Source of the DNA: Clostridia bacterium
GTDB taxonomy: Bacteria > Bacillota > Clostridia > UBA1381 > UBA9506
Direction of reading: 5' to 3'
DNA: 64,000 nucleotides
Assembly: GCA_017415145.1 (NCBI GenBank)
Contig: JAFQJE010000007.1
Location: forward strand, 62,001-126,000
Shown here: positions 43,714 to 52,875 of the stretch, piece by piece
Numbering within the stretch: the first letter of the stretch is position 1
How the letters are laid out: each line of letters opens with the position of its first letter
Notes under the pieces: generated by a model
The model's database searches: none
What the model saw: the letters and a program-made list of their open reading frames with translations, nothing else
What the model was told of the DNA's origin: nothing
Translations under genes and position numbers: made by a program

Positions 43714-46700
43714 TATTTTGAATATGCATCGCATATGGGAACAATATTTGTTAAGTCTTTCCAAAAGAAAAGCTTGTAGCTTTTTCCATCGTACTCAGTT
43801 AAATCAAACTCTACTGTATCATATCCGTCAATTTTAACAGCATTTTCTGAAAGCTTTTTAAAGTCTGTCATTCTTCCGCCTTCGTATACCGCTATCATGC
43901 ACATACCCTCTAATGTTTTATGAGTGTTATTGGTGTATGTAGCCATGCTGTCTTTTACTTCTATACCAATATGAGGCAAAAGCTCGGTCATATTAAACGC
44001 ACAATCATATACAAAGTAGTGCAAATTATTTAATACACCTATGTCAAATTCAGCAGAAGCTTCTGTGTTCTTAATATAGGCATCACTATAATACCATTCA
44101 TCCTGATATTCGCCCATCACCGTTATTGCACCTACTCCGTAATCGTCAGAGACCGCAAGATAAACATAGTCGCCATCAGTTTTATTGCTTACATAGATAT
44201 CCGAAATAACAGGCGGTGTGTTGTCATTTATAACATTTATTGTAAATGTTTGCTTGTTTTTTCCCTCGGTATCATAGGGCAATCTGAGTTCTACTGTTAT
44301 CACCGATACGTCAGATAAATCTTGCAATACTGTATCCTCAAGATAATATCCCAAATCGTGCTGTTTGTTGATAAATCCATCCTCTACAACGGTCTTCCCG
44401 TCAAATTTTACCGTCATAAATGCGTTTCTTACAGGATTTGCAAAAACTGCCACAGGTATCTGTGCAACGGTGCTTTCAACTCTGTCTGATATAGGCATAA
44501 CTATCTGTGAGTTTTCCTTCAAAATCTGTGCAGGAGGCATAAATCCGTCATCGGACAAGCCTGTTATAGAGAAAAAATCTAAAAACCTCTTTTCATTCAT
44601 TATGGGAAGCTTTGACCAGTCGCCGTAGAACCCTGAAAAAGGGATACCTACATCACAGTTATCTGCCCCTAAAAGTGTCACTTTTCCATCAACAAAAAAT
44701 CCGTTTGTCATCGCAACACTTAAGTATTCTATGTCCTCATCAGACAGGGTTACATCAATTGAAACCTCAGTCTCCCCATTAGCGGGTACTGTTACTTCTG
44801 TTATCCCTTTAATGGTTGCATCGAGCTTTTTCAAACCATCAAAAACTGTAATATCACCTATTCTGCAATAATTATCAGTAGATAATTCGACTTCTGCAGA
44901 ATCAAAAGTAACGTCAGTATCACCTAAATTATGGACCATAAAGCTTACTGTGAAATTCTTAGTTAAGTCAGCCCCTAAATTTACTCTTGAATAATCCGAA
45001 TTTATACCTGTCAGGTAAACATCTGTACTCATGGCATTTTCTAAATTTATAAGACCTGAGCCTACTTTTCTGGGAGAAGCTAAAACGCCATTTGAATCAT
45101 AAACTGTCTTTGCTGTAGATGCTAAAAGCTTTTTAATCAGTCTCACTTTTTCTGCACCAGTATATTCGGGAAATTCCTTTTCCACATATTTACGCATCAG
45201 TGCTGTTGCACCTGAAATATGGGGTGTTGCCATAGACGTACCCGATTTGTACATATATCCGTTCTGGTAAAGTGTTGCAGAAAAAATATTTCCGCCCGGA
45301 GCCGCAACATCAATAGATATGTCAAGGCTATCGGCATATCCATATGCACTGTAATCACTCACACAACATCCATCATCACTCTTGAGTATCTCTTTTGAGT
45401 TCGTAAATTTTAATGACTCCGCTCTGTTATCTGATATTTTTCTCCCTGTTGCTTTTGTAACCGTAAGTACAGGGATGACAGCATTTGATATAGCCCCATA
45501 TGATAAATCATTGTTTGTATTAATAGCAATGACTACTCCTGTAGCACCGCCATTTTTTGCTCTTGAGTAGTATGTGCCTATACCCTCCGGTGAATCTGCC
45601 TTATGGGGCATTGTAATAAAAGCAATTTTCCCGTAGATATCTGCCGCACCAAAGTCAGCTGCTCTTCCGTTTCCGCAATCTATAACCTCAGTCAAGTCAA
45701 AGCCTGTATCTGCACCGTGTGACACGCATTTGTACTTGTTATTAAGATTATCCTCAAGGTAAACAAAATCCACATATTCATTCTGCACCGAACCGACTTT
45801 TGTTGTGGTAAGATAACTTCTGTTGTCTGCTGTGCTATAATCTATATCCTGTGTCTTGATGTTATCTCCTTTATCCCAGTTACCTGCAGCATATATAACA
45901 GAAATGCCTGCATTTTCAGCATTCTTTGCCACCTCTGCAAACAACTCCAGCTCGTCTGCATTTTCACTTCGATGTTGTCTTCCAAGGCTCAGATTTATTA
46001 CATCTGCATCAAATTTTACTGCATCTTCCATGGCCGCAAGAACAATATCTGCAGGTGCCATTCCTGTAGCTTTATCAAATACACCAAAAAATAATATTTG
46101 TGCCTCAGGTGCAACACCGCTTATATGATATTTTTCGTTTATAAGCACCTTGCCGCCTGCCGCAATACCTGCAACATGTGCCCCGTGATTCTGTGCAGAA
46201 GAAACATCTGTGCTGTTTTCAAAATAATTATATGCAAATGGTATTTTCGCACTATAGTATGCGTTATCGGCTGTAGCACTTACATTTAATCCTTTTTCGC
46301 TTATAACAGTTTTTATATCATCTTTTGAATATCTCACACCAGCCTCATCTGTCAAGCTATAGTATGTGTGTTGAGGCAAAATTGCAGTATCCAACACAGC
46401 AATAGCCGTACCTTTACCGCTGTAACCTTTATCATACGCCGCCTGGGTGTTCATCATGTTTCCAGAACTGATGTCCGCAGGTGACGACGTTGTGCTCTCA
46501 TCTGTTTTAATAACGGATAAATCTTCAACCGCAACTCCATCTGCAACAGGCTCGATTATCGCATATGTTTCATTTTTAATAACCGCTTTTACTCCGTCAA
46601 TTTTTTTAATTTCTTCGGCAGTTCTTGCGTCGACATTTATGGTAAAGCCATTTAATACATCTGTGTAGGTGTATGTTCTTTCTCTGTTCCTCAAAGAAAA

Positions 46701-46934
46701 GAATGATGCACCACCTGTAATCTGTGCTTTTATCTCTGCCTGAAGCGCAATGAGCGCCTCACGATACACATCGTCGTCTGTCCCGTAAAAGGTTACACGT
46801 TCAGGAGAATGAACTGCCGGTGCATCTAAAACTACTATGTATGTATTTTTTTCGACTGTTTCTCTTGCTGAAACCGCTGTCATACAGGAAACAATCATTG
46901 CCAGGCTTAGTATAATTGACAAAATTCTTTTCAT
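43713..46934 (-). CDS. Secreted subtilisin-like serine protease (S8) with inhibitor I9 and PA domains
   Basis: A 1073-residue secreted protease. It has a signal peptide (about 1-24), an I9-type propeptide (about 30-130), and the catalytic domain with Asp182 (AIAVLDTAIL), His in NHGAHVAGIA and Ser in SGTSMATPHISG. A PA-like insert lies between the His and Ser sites (about 400-490, with GYSDKIAFITMPHK-like strands). The C-terminal third (about 620-1073) is beta-rich, of the Fn3-like kind found in C5a-peptidase relatives. No LPXTG anchor or S-layer homology is seen, so release or non-covalent binding is likely. It is unlinked to a transporter. Probable nutritional or surface protease. Confidence 0.92.
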   Translation of the reverse strand: MKRILSIILSLAMIVSCMTAVSARETVEKNTYIVVLDAPAVHSPERVTFYGTDDDVYREALIALQAEIKAQITGGASFFSLRNRERTYTYTDVLNGFTINVDARTAEEIKKIDGVKAVIKNETYAIIEPVADGVAVEDLSVIKTDESTTSSPADISSGNMMNTQAAYDKGYSGKGTAIAVLDTAILPQHTYYSLTDEAGVRYSKDDIKTVISEKGLNVSATADNAYYSAKIPFAYNYFENSTDVSSAQNHGAHVAGIAAGGKVLINEKYHISGVAPEAQILFFGVFDKATGMAPADIVLAAMEDAVKFDADVINLSLGRQHRSENADELELFAEVAKNAENAGISVIYAAGNWDKGDNIKTQDIDYSTADNRSYLTTTKVGSVQNEYVDFVYLEDNLNNKYKCVSHGADTGFDLTEVIDCGNGRAADFGAADIYGKIAFITMPHKADSPEGIGTYYSRAKNGGATGVVIAINTNNDLSYGAISNAVIPVLTVTKATGRKISDNRAESLKFTNSKEILKSDDGCCVSDYSAYGYADSLDISIDVAAPGGNIFSATLYQNGYMYKSGTSMATPHISGATALMRKYVEKEFPEYTGAEKVRLIKKLLASTAKTVYDSNGVLASPRKVGSGLINLENAMSTDVYLTGINSDYSRVNLGADLTKNFTVSFMVHNLGDTDVTFDSAEVELSTDNYCRIGDITVFDGLKKLDATIKGITEVTVPANGETEVSIDVTLSDEDIEYLSVAMTNGFFVDGKVTLLGADNCDVGIPFSGFYGDWSKLPIMNEKRFLDFFSITGLSDDGFMPPAQILKENSQIVMPISDRVESTVAQIPVAVFANPVRNAFMTVKFDGKTVVEDGFINKQHDLGYYLEDTVLQDLSDVSVITVELRLPYDTEGKNKQTFTINVINDNTPPVISDIYVSNKTDGDYVYLAVSDDYGVGAITVMGEYQDEWYYSDAYIKNTEASAEFDIGVLNNLHYFVYDCAFNMTELLPHIGIEVKDSMATYTNNTHKTLEGMCMIAVYEGGRMTDFKKLSENAVKIDGYDTVEFDLTEYDGKSYKLFFWKDLTNIVPICDAYSK

Positions 46935-47006
46935 CTGTCTTCTTCCCTTCGGAAAATTATTCGTATAAATTTTATCATATTATCCTGAGTTTTTCAATAC
47001 AAAAAC

Positions 47007-47047
47007 AAATAGACTCTGACAAATAAGTGATTTGCCAAAGTCTATTT
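47007..47047 (-). terminator. Terminator after the DHHW-protein gene
   Basis: A long imperfect stem AAATAGACTxTGxCAAAT and its complement around a 5-nt loop, then TGTTTTTG on the minus strand. Confidence 0.75.
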
Positions 47048-47061
47048 ATAATTTCTTTTCA

Positions 47062-48162
47062 CTATTTTATAGCTAAACTGCTATTTAGAAGCGACGTGCT
47101 GTACAAAAACAAAACATCTGCACCGCTAAAGTCCACAAGATTGCCCAAAAGTCCGCTCTGTACATACCTTGTGTCAATGAGTGTTATTTTGTCATAACCC
47201 TTTAAAAACAACGGGGCAATAGATGACCCAAAAGAATCTCTGAAAAGTATCAGGTGATTTTCCTGATTACCTGACGATTTTTCTATGGTTACCAACGGCA
47301 TCGCACCTGATAAAAACATTTCATATGGGTCTTTGCTTGACGCCTTGTCCATGTTGTACATATCTCCTACTTTGGGCATACCTGTATCATAATAAGTTAC
47401 AATAGCATTATTAAGCGTGTCATTTGTCAGATACTTTATGGTATCAGCAGGAATATTTAGTGCATACTGTCCGCTATATACACCGCGGAACGGAAAATCT
47501 GAGGTGTTTTCATTGTAACTGCCGCCGTTTATACCTTTTCCCATTACATTCAATAAGCGGTCTGCTATATCTGTGATTTTTTCCTGTCTCCAGTGAGTGT
47601 CTGTGTTGTAGTAGTCATCAGCAGATAACAAATCATAAATATCCACATACTCCATAAAATCAACTTTTGACTTCATTCTATGGGCAAACCCTTTATAATC
47701 TAAAGAGGGATAACCGTTTTTTTCTGCAATAAACATATTTTTATCTGGAATAATTGAAAAGTAGATTTTGTTATCCTTTAAATACGTATCACGAAGATAG
47801 GTAAATCTCGCGGCTGCGTGGTCCATCATTTTTTCATTTTCCTGTTCGTCAATTTTTGAGATATGTCCGCCCATATAGAAAAGTCCGTTATTCTCTGCTT
47901 TTCCTAAGATAACAGTTGAAAATGCAGCTTTGATTTTACGCATTAATTCACGCATGGGGAATTGGTCAGTTGTATAGCTTTCAAAGCCTTTTGAAAACTC
48001 CCCAGTTGCAATTGTTTCTGCAGAAGTTTTTGGAAACTGTGCCAGTTCACGACGTTCAGCGTCTGAATACTGTGTATCAGGCTTTGCAAGACACACGGAG
48101 GAAACTGTTATCAAAAACACTGAAAAAACAATTACTGAAACTATATTCTTTATATTTTTCAT
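47062..48162 (-). CDS. DHHW-family protein (AlgX/AlgJ-like acetylation partner)
   Basis: A 366-residue exported protein with an N-terminal membrane/signal segment, a SGNH-like fold and the diagnostic NTDTHW motif. The other conserved points, an RDSFG motif near the end and ERRELAQFP at the start of the mature part, match the DHHW family. It lies immediately downstream of an MBOAT acyltransferase gene (11 bp). In alginate and other systems this pair O-acetylates an extracellular polysaccharide. The polysaccharide here is unknown. Start at 48162 has GGAGG 6 nt upstream; ATG at 48165 is only 3 nt away. Confidence 0.92.
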   Translation of the reverse strand: MKNIKNIVSVIVFSVFLITVSSVCLAKPDTQYSDAERRELAQFPKTSAETIATGEFSKGFESYTTDQFPMRELMRKIKAAFSTVILGKAENNGLFYMGGHISKIDEQENEKMMDHAAARFTYLRDTYLKDNKIYFSIIPDKNMFIAEKNGYPSLDYKGFAHRMKSKVDFMEYVDIYDLLSADDYYNTDTHWRQEKITDIADRLLNVMGKGINGGSYNENTSDFPFRGVYSGQYALNIPADTIKYLTNDTLNNAIVTYYDTGMPKVGDMYNMDKASSKDPYEMFLSGAMPLVTIEKSSGNQENHLILFRDSFGSSIAPLFLKGYDKITLIDTRYVQSGLLGNLVDFSGADVLFLYSTSLLNSSLAIK

Positions 48163-48173
48163 CATTTACCTCC

Positions 48174-49571
48174 CTAGAATCTGAAATATAAAAACGGATT
48201 AAACGAGCCGTCTGCAAGATATGCAGTTGCTATAATTACCAACATCAAAAGCACGGGAATTTCTAAAATTTCAATTATTATTCCTACTTTTGTGGCACGC
48301 AACTTGTCGTACAATGTTTTTAAAAGTGGCGTTGAACATACTGCAGCCACCAGTATTACTGTGGCATAATTTTTAATCGCAAAGACCACACCTTCTGATA
48401 CGAGCGGTATATCCCCTGCTCCAAAGAGTCCGCCTGCTCGAATTACAGCCTCCTGTAGCCCGTTTCCTGAAAAGATCACAAAGGATACTGCCACTAAAAA
48501 CAATGTGTATATATGAGATATGACCTTTGATTTTTGTAAAAAGCCTTTAAAGAAGAATTTCTCTATTGTTAAAAACACAAAGAAGAAAAGTCCCCACATG
48601 ATAAAATTCCATTCTGCTCCATGCCAAAAGCCTGTCAAAAACCATACCGTCAGTAAATTAAAAACAAGTCTTCCCTTGCCTACACGGCTGCCTCCCATGG
48701 GAAAATATACATAATCCCTGAACCATGAGCCTAAGGATATATGCCATCTCCTCCAGAATTCTGTAATGCTTTTTGATATAAAGGGATATCGGAAATTCTC
48801 CAAAAACTCAAATCCAAAAATCTTTCCAAGTCCGATTGCCATATCAGAATATCCTGAAAAATCAAAATAAATCTGAAGAGTGTAGGAAACTGCAAACAAC
48901 CAAAAATACATAACCGATAAATCGCCGCTACTATAAAATCCCTCGCAAAGCTCTCCCAAGGTATTTGCTAGGATTATCTTTTTTGACAGACCGCAAACGA
49001 ATCTTTTTATACCCTCTGCCGCCTTGTCAAAAGAATGCAGACGACTATCCAGTTGCTCTGCCACGTCTTTGTATCTTACAATAGGTCCTGCAATAAGCTG
49101 AGGGAACAATGCGATGTAGGTAGCTAAGGTAATCGGGTTTTTCTGAGCTGCAACCTCACCTCTGTACACATCCACCGAATAACTCAGGATCTGAAATGTA
49201 TAAAAACTGATACCAATAGGGAGCACAATGTTTAAAGCAGGTGTTACGATACCTGTAAGACGTGCAAAATTTTCTACAAAAAAGCCTGCATATTTAAAGT
49301 ACAAAAGTCCTGAGAGTGTGCCGATGATTGATACTGTCAGGTATATTTTCTTTGCCCTTTTGCTTTGAGCTTTTCCTATAATGAGGCCGAAACAATAATT
49401 CCACACAATGGTTGCAAGCATCAAAAATACACACTTAGGCTCACCCCATGCGTAAAACAAGAGGCTTGCAAGTAGTAAAACTACATTTTTAAGCTTTTTT
49501 GGTGCAATAAAATACAATATCAGCACCAAGGGCAGAAAATAATATAAAAATGTGATACTCGAAAAGAGCAT
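48174..49571 (-). CDS. MBOAT-family O-acyltransferase (AlgI-like)
   Basis: A 465-residue multi-pass membrane protein. SITEFWRRWHISLGSWFRDYVY and LTGFWHGAEWNF carry the invariant His of the MBOAT family. Length and the Dlt/Alg-like topology fit alginate O-acetylation protein AlgI. It probably transfers acetyl groups across the membrane to the DHHW protein encoded downstream, which acetylates a surface polymer. An AGGAGAG site precedes the ATG. No polysaccharide synthesis genes are adjacent, so the acceptor is unknown. Confidence 0.94.
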   Translation of the reverse strand: MLFSSITFLYYFLPLVLILYFIAPKKLKNVVLLLASLLFYAWGEPKCVFLMLATIVWNYCFGLIIGKAQSKRAKKIYLTVSIIGTLSGLLYFKYAGFFVENFARLTGIVTPALNIVLPIGISFYTFQILSYSVDVYRGEVAAQKNPITLATYIALFPQLIAGPIVRYKDVAEQLDSRLHSFDKAAEGIKRFVCGLSKKIILANTLGELCEGFYSSGDLSVMYFWLFAVSYTLQIYFDFSGYSDMAIGLGKIFGFEFLENFRYPFISKSITEFWRRWHISLGSWFRDYVYFPMGGSRVGKGRLVFNLLTVWFLTGFWHGAEWNFIMWGLFFFVFLTIEKFFFKGFLQKSKVISHIYTLFLVAVSFVIFSGNGLQEAVIRAGGLFGAGDIPLVSEGVVFAIKNYATVILVAAVCSTPLLKTLYDKLRATKVGIIIEILEIPVLLMLVIIATAYLADGSFNPFLYFRF

Positions 49572-49592
49572 AAAAAACTCTCCTTTATAAAA

Positions 49593-49620
49593 AAGCGGGC
49601 AGATAGAAATCTGCTCGCTT
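49593..49620 (-). terminator. Terminator after the lipoprotein gene
   Basis: A 12-bp stem with one G-T pair (AAGCGGGCAGAT / ATCTGCTCGCTT), 4-nt loop and a T-run on the minus strand. Confidence 0.82.
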
Positions 49621-49629
49621 AATTTTTAA

Positions 49630-50289
49630 TTACTCTTCGAAAGCTTTGGGGCACATTACAAAGAATACCTTGTTTCCAACAACGCCTGTAACCATTTCCT
49701 CCGCCTCAACGCAAATCTGCCAACGCTTGTTTGCATTCTTTTTAAGATTTGCAGCAAAGTCGGAAGCAGATACGCCATCTTCTACTTCAAACACGTAGCC
49801 GATGAATGCAATGGAACCCATCATAGGACCAAATGTTGCACCTGATTTGAATCCTTTGACTTCATAGTTGTCAAAACCTGCCAAAAGTCCTGGTTCAACC
49901 TCCATTGCACCTGCCATAAAGGGAAGTCCGCCGCCATTTGCAAATGATTCTGCAATTGATAGGGGTGTTCCTGAATTTGCTTTCTTATTAAACTCTGCTA
50001 AAAGCTTTGTGCCAACTGTTTTTGGCTCATCTTGAGGCTTTTCTGTAGGCTTTTCAGAAGGTTTAGCACTTTCTTGAGGCTTCTCAGACGGAGCTGTTGA
50101 AGGCTTTTGGCTCTCTGAGGGTGTTTCCTGTTTGTCCTCTGTAGTAACATCTCCTGTTTCATCGTTTTCAACGGGTGTTTCCACGTTTTCAACAGGGGGT
50201 GTGCTATCTTCGGGGTTTTCTGTTTTTCCGCAAGCGATAACGGATGTTGCCATTACCAATACTAAAAGTAATGCTAAGATTTTTTTCAT
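49630..50289 (-). CDS. Lipoprotein with charged linker and unknown C-terminal domain
   Basis: A 219-residue lipoprotein: signal segment with VIACG lipobox, then a long low-complexity linker (about 25-85) rich in Glu, Pro, Ser, Thr and Lys with 'KPSEKP/EKPTEKP' units. The C-terminal domain (about 92-219) resembles a small alpha-beta protein (ESFANGGGLPFM, GVSASDFAANLKKNANKRWQIC); I do not recognise a family. ATG at 50289 is the likely start because the hydrophobic signal begins there. The upstream 150 bp hold a structured leader. Confidence 0.85.
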   Translation of the reverse strand: MKKILALLLVLVMATSVIACGKTENPEDSTPPVENVETPVENDETGDVTTEDKQETPSESQKPSTAPSEKPQESAKPSEKPTEKPQDEPKTVGTKLLAEFNKKANSGTPLSIAESFANGGGLPFMAGAMEVEPGLLAGFDNYEVKGFKSGATFGPMMGSIAFIGYVFEVEDGVSASDFAANLKKNANKRWQICVEAEEMVTGVVGNKVFFVMCPKAFEE

Positions 50290-50436
50290 ACTTATCTTTA
50301 CCTTTCTACCCACAAAATATTAAAGCTAACCTTTCGTGGGCGAAAAAGGATGCTTGAATTTCAAACCTTATCTAAGTATGCCTTTGGCACAACATACTCC
50401 TTAATAATTATACTAAATAAAGAGTACGATGTCAAT
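50290..50436 (-). other. Structured 5' leader region of the lipoprotein gene
   Basis: The minus-strand leader holds GTATG..CATAC and CCCAC..GTGGG hairpins between a TATAAT-like element (near 50411) and the lipoprotein start. It matches no riboswitch class I recognise (purine, preQ1, c-di-GMP, T-box, TPP and SAM were considered). Confidence 0.4.
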
Positions 50437-50465
50437 AAAAAAAGGAATGCAAAGCATTCCTTTTA
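50437..50465 (-). terminator. Terminator after glgP
   Basis: A 10-11-bp stem AAAAGGAATGC/GCATTCCTTTT with a 3-nt loop and T-run on the minus strand. Confidence 0.85.
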
Positions 50466-50466
50466 A

Positions 50467-52866
50467 TTACTTAACCGGTTTGGTTTTCCATATTCCTTCT
50501 GCATAATCTGTTACACTTCTGTCAGATGCAAACATTCCTGCATTTGCAATGTTTTTAAGTGACATCTTTGTAAACCTGTCGGCATCTTTATATGCTTCGT
50601 TCACTCTGTCGTGAGCCGCACAATATGACTCAAAGTCTGCCAGATTCATATAGGGATCAGAATTCACTAAATAATTATAGATTGACTCAAAGTTCTTGCC
50701 AGGTATACCATCCTTGATAAAGTCAACAACTCTCTTTATTCTCGGCCTTCCCTCATAGTAGCTTCTGGGGTTGTAGTGACGCGCAAGTTCCGACACCTCA
50801 GGTGTGCTCATACCGAAGATAAAGATGTTATCCTCACCTACGCACTCATAAATTTCAACGTTAGCACCGTCCATAGTACCGAGCGTTACCGCTCCGTTTA
50901 TCATAAGCTTCATATTACCTGTACCTGAAGCTTCTTTTCCTGCCTGAGAAATCTGTTCACTGATGTCTGCTGCAGGAATAATGATTTCAGCCAGTGATAC
51001 TTTGTAGTCTGCAATGAATACAACCTTCATATAATCTCTTACATCAGGGTCACGTTCAATCATGTCTGAGAGTGCACAGATTAAACGAATAATTTCTTTT
51101 GCCATATAGTAGCCGGCACTGGCCTTCGCTGCAAAAATAAACGTCTTTGGAGCAGGGCGATGACCGTCATACTTGATACGCAGGTAAAGGTCAACAATAT
51201 GCATTGCATTAAGCAACTGACGCTTGTACTCATGGAGTCTTTTTACCTGAATGTCAAAGAGGGAATCACAGTTAAGCTCTATACCATTTTTCTTTGAAAC
51301 ATATTCTGCAAGGCGTTTTTTGTTTGCTTTTTTGATTTCACGCAACGCCGCTAAAACTTCCTTGTCGTCAACAAAATCATTGAATTTTTCGATGTTTTCA
51401 AGGCTCTTTTTGAAGCCGTCGCCAATTTTTTCGGTCAACAATTCTGACAACAACGGATTCGCCTGACAGAGCCAGCGTCTGTGTGTGATACCGTTTGTTA
51501 CGTTTGTGAATTTATCAGGATATACACAGTTAAAGTCGCGGAATGTATCTGCTTTTAAAATCTCAGAGTGGAGCTTTGATACACCATTTACACTGTAGCT
51601 GCCTGCAATACACAGGTTCGCCATCTTAACCATACCGCCCTCAATGATTGCCATGCTGTTGATGTTCGCACCAAGCTCTGCATGGTGTTCGTAAATATAT
51701 GAACAGAATCTACGGTTGATTTCTTCGATGATTGTGTATATTCTGGGAAGGTGGGATTTTACCAAATCAACAGACCATTTCTCCAACGCCTCGCTCATAA
51801 CCGTATGGTTTGTATATGCAAGTGACGCTGCAGTAATTTCCCATGCCGCATCCCATTTATAATCGTAATCGTCCATTAATATTCTCATTAATTCAGGAAC
51901 GCAAAGTGAGGGATGTGTGTCGTTTATGTGAATAACAACCTTATCGGAAAAATTATCAAATGTGCCGTATCTGGCAAAGTGCTTCTTTGTAATTTGCTGC
52001 AATGAGGCACTTACGAAGAAATACTGCTGCTTTAGACGCAATGACTTGCCTTCATAGGTGTTGTCAGCAGGATATAAAACCTTAGAAATTGAAGATGCAA
52101 TAGCCTCATTTTCTGTAGATTTTACATATTCTCCCTTAGAGAAAAGGTCCATATTAAAGCCTGATGCTGATTTTGCACTCCAAAGGCGGAGATTGTTTAC
52201 AGCCTCTGTGTCGTATCCTGAAATAAACAGGTCATAGGGAGTAGCTAATACACTTACATAATCTGTGTGCTCTGTAACAAGACCGTTTTCTGTCCAGTTT
52301 TCGTGCACGTTACCAAAAAATCTTACCTCAACCTCTTCATCATGTCTGGGATTTAACCAGTAACCTGCTTTATCTATCCAGCTGTCGGGGAATTCGTTCT
52401 GCCAGCCGTCAATAATTACCTGCTTGAATATTCCAAATTCGTAACGGATTGAAAAACCTGTTACGGGATACCCCAATGTAGTCAGTGAATCCATGTAGCA
52501 AGATGCAAGTCTGCCGAGACCACCGTTACCTAAACCTGCGTCAGGCTCCATTTCATAAAAATCTTCTATGTCGTAGCCAGCATTTTTAAGGTGTTTTGCT
52601 ACATCTTCTTCTACACCTAAATTCCACAGGTTGTTTTTTAGGGATGTTCCCACCAAAAACTCCATGGACATATAATAAACCTGCTTTGCTTCCTGCTCTT
52701 TTACTTTTTTAGTAAAAGCAGAACGCTTTTCTTTAAGCGCTAAATTGGTTGCAGTCATTAAAGCTTCATATACCTGACGGGGGTTTGCAGATGTCAGGTC
52801 GCTGCCGAAATTTACTTCCATAATTTTGTCTAAATTTGTAATAATATTTTGCGATAACTTGTTCAT
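50467..52866 (-). CDS. glgP: Glycogen/alpha-glucan phosphorylase
   Basis: A 799-residue GT35 phosphorylase. PLP-lysine region GKEASGTGNMKLMINGAVTLG is present (Lys in GTGNMK), as are MEFLVGTSLKNN and GNGGLGRLASCYMDS near the N-terminus. It releases glucose-1-phosphate from alpha-1,4-glucan ends. Length is standard for bacterial GlgP. It is last in the glgB-glgC-glgD-glgA-glgP operon, giving both synthesis and breakdown in one transcript, and lies 9 bp after glgA. Confidence 0.98.
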   Translation of the reverse strand: MNKLSQNIITNLDKIMEVNFGSDLTSANPRQVYEALMTATNLALKEKRSAFTKKVKEQEAKQVYYMSMEFLVGTSLKNNLWNLGVEEDVAKHLKNAGYDIEDFYEMEPDAGLGNGGLGRLASCYMDSLTTLGYPVTGFSIRYEFGIFKQVIIDGWQNEFPDSWIDKAGYWLNPRHDEEVEVRFFGNVHENWTENGLVTEHTDYVSVLATPYDLFISGYDTEAVNNLRLWSAKSASGFNMDLFSKGEYVKSTENEAIASSISKVLYPADNTYEGKSLRLKQQYFFVSASLQQITKKHFARYGTFDNFSDKVVIHINDTHPSLCVPELMRILMDDYDYKWDAAWEITAASLAYTNHTVMSEALEKWSVDLVKSHLPRIYTIIEEINRRFCSYIYEHHAELGANINSMAIIEGGMVKMANLCIAGSYSVNGVSKLHSEILKADTFRDFNCVYPDKFTNVTNGITHRRWLCQANPLLSELLTEKIGDGFKKSLENIEKFNDFVDDKEVLAALREIKKANKKRLAEYVSKKNGIELNCDSLFDIQVKRLHEYKRQLLNAMHIVDLYLRIKYDGHRPAPKTFIFAAKASAGYYMAKEIIRLICALSDMIERDPDVRDYMKVVFIADYKVSLAEIIIPAADISEQISQAGKEASGTGNMKLMINGAVTLGTMDGANVEIYECVGEDNIFIFGMSTPEVSELARHYNPRSYYEGRPRIKRVVDFIKDGIPGKNFESIYNYLVNSDPYMNLADFESYCAAHDRVNEAYKDADRFTKMSLKNIANAGMFASDRSVTDYAEGIWKTKPVK

Positions 52867-52875
52867 TCTTTTTCC

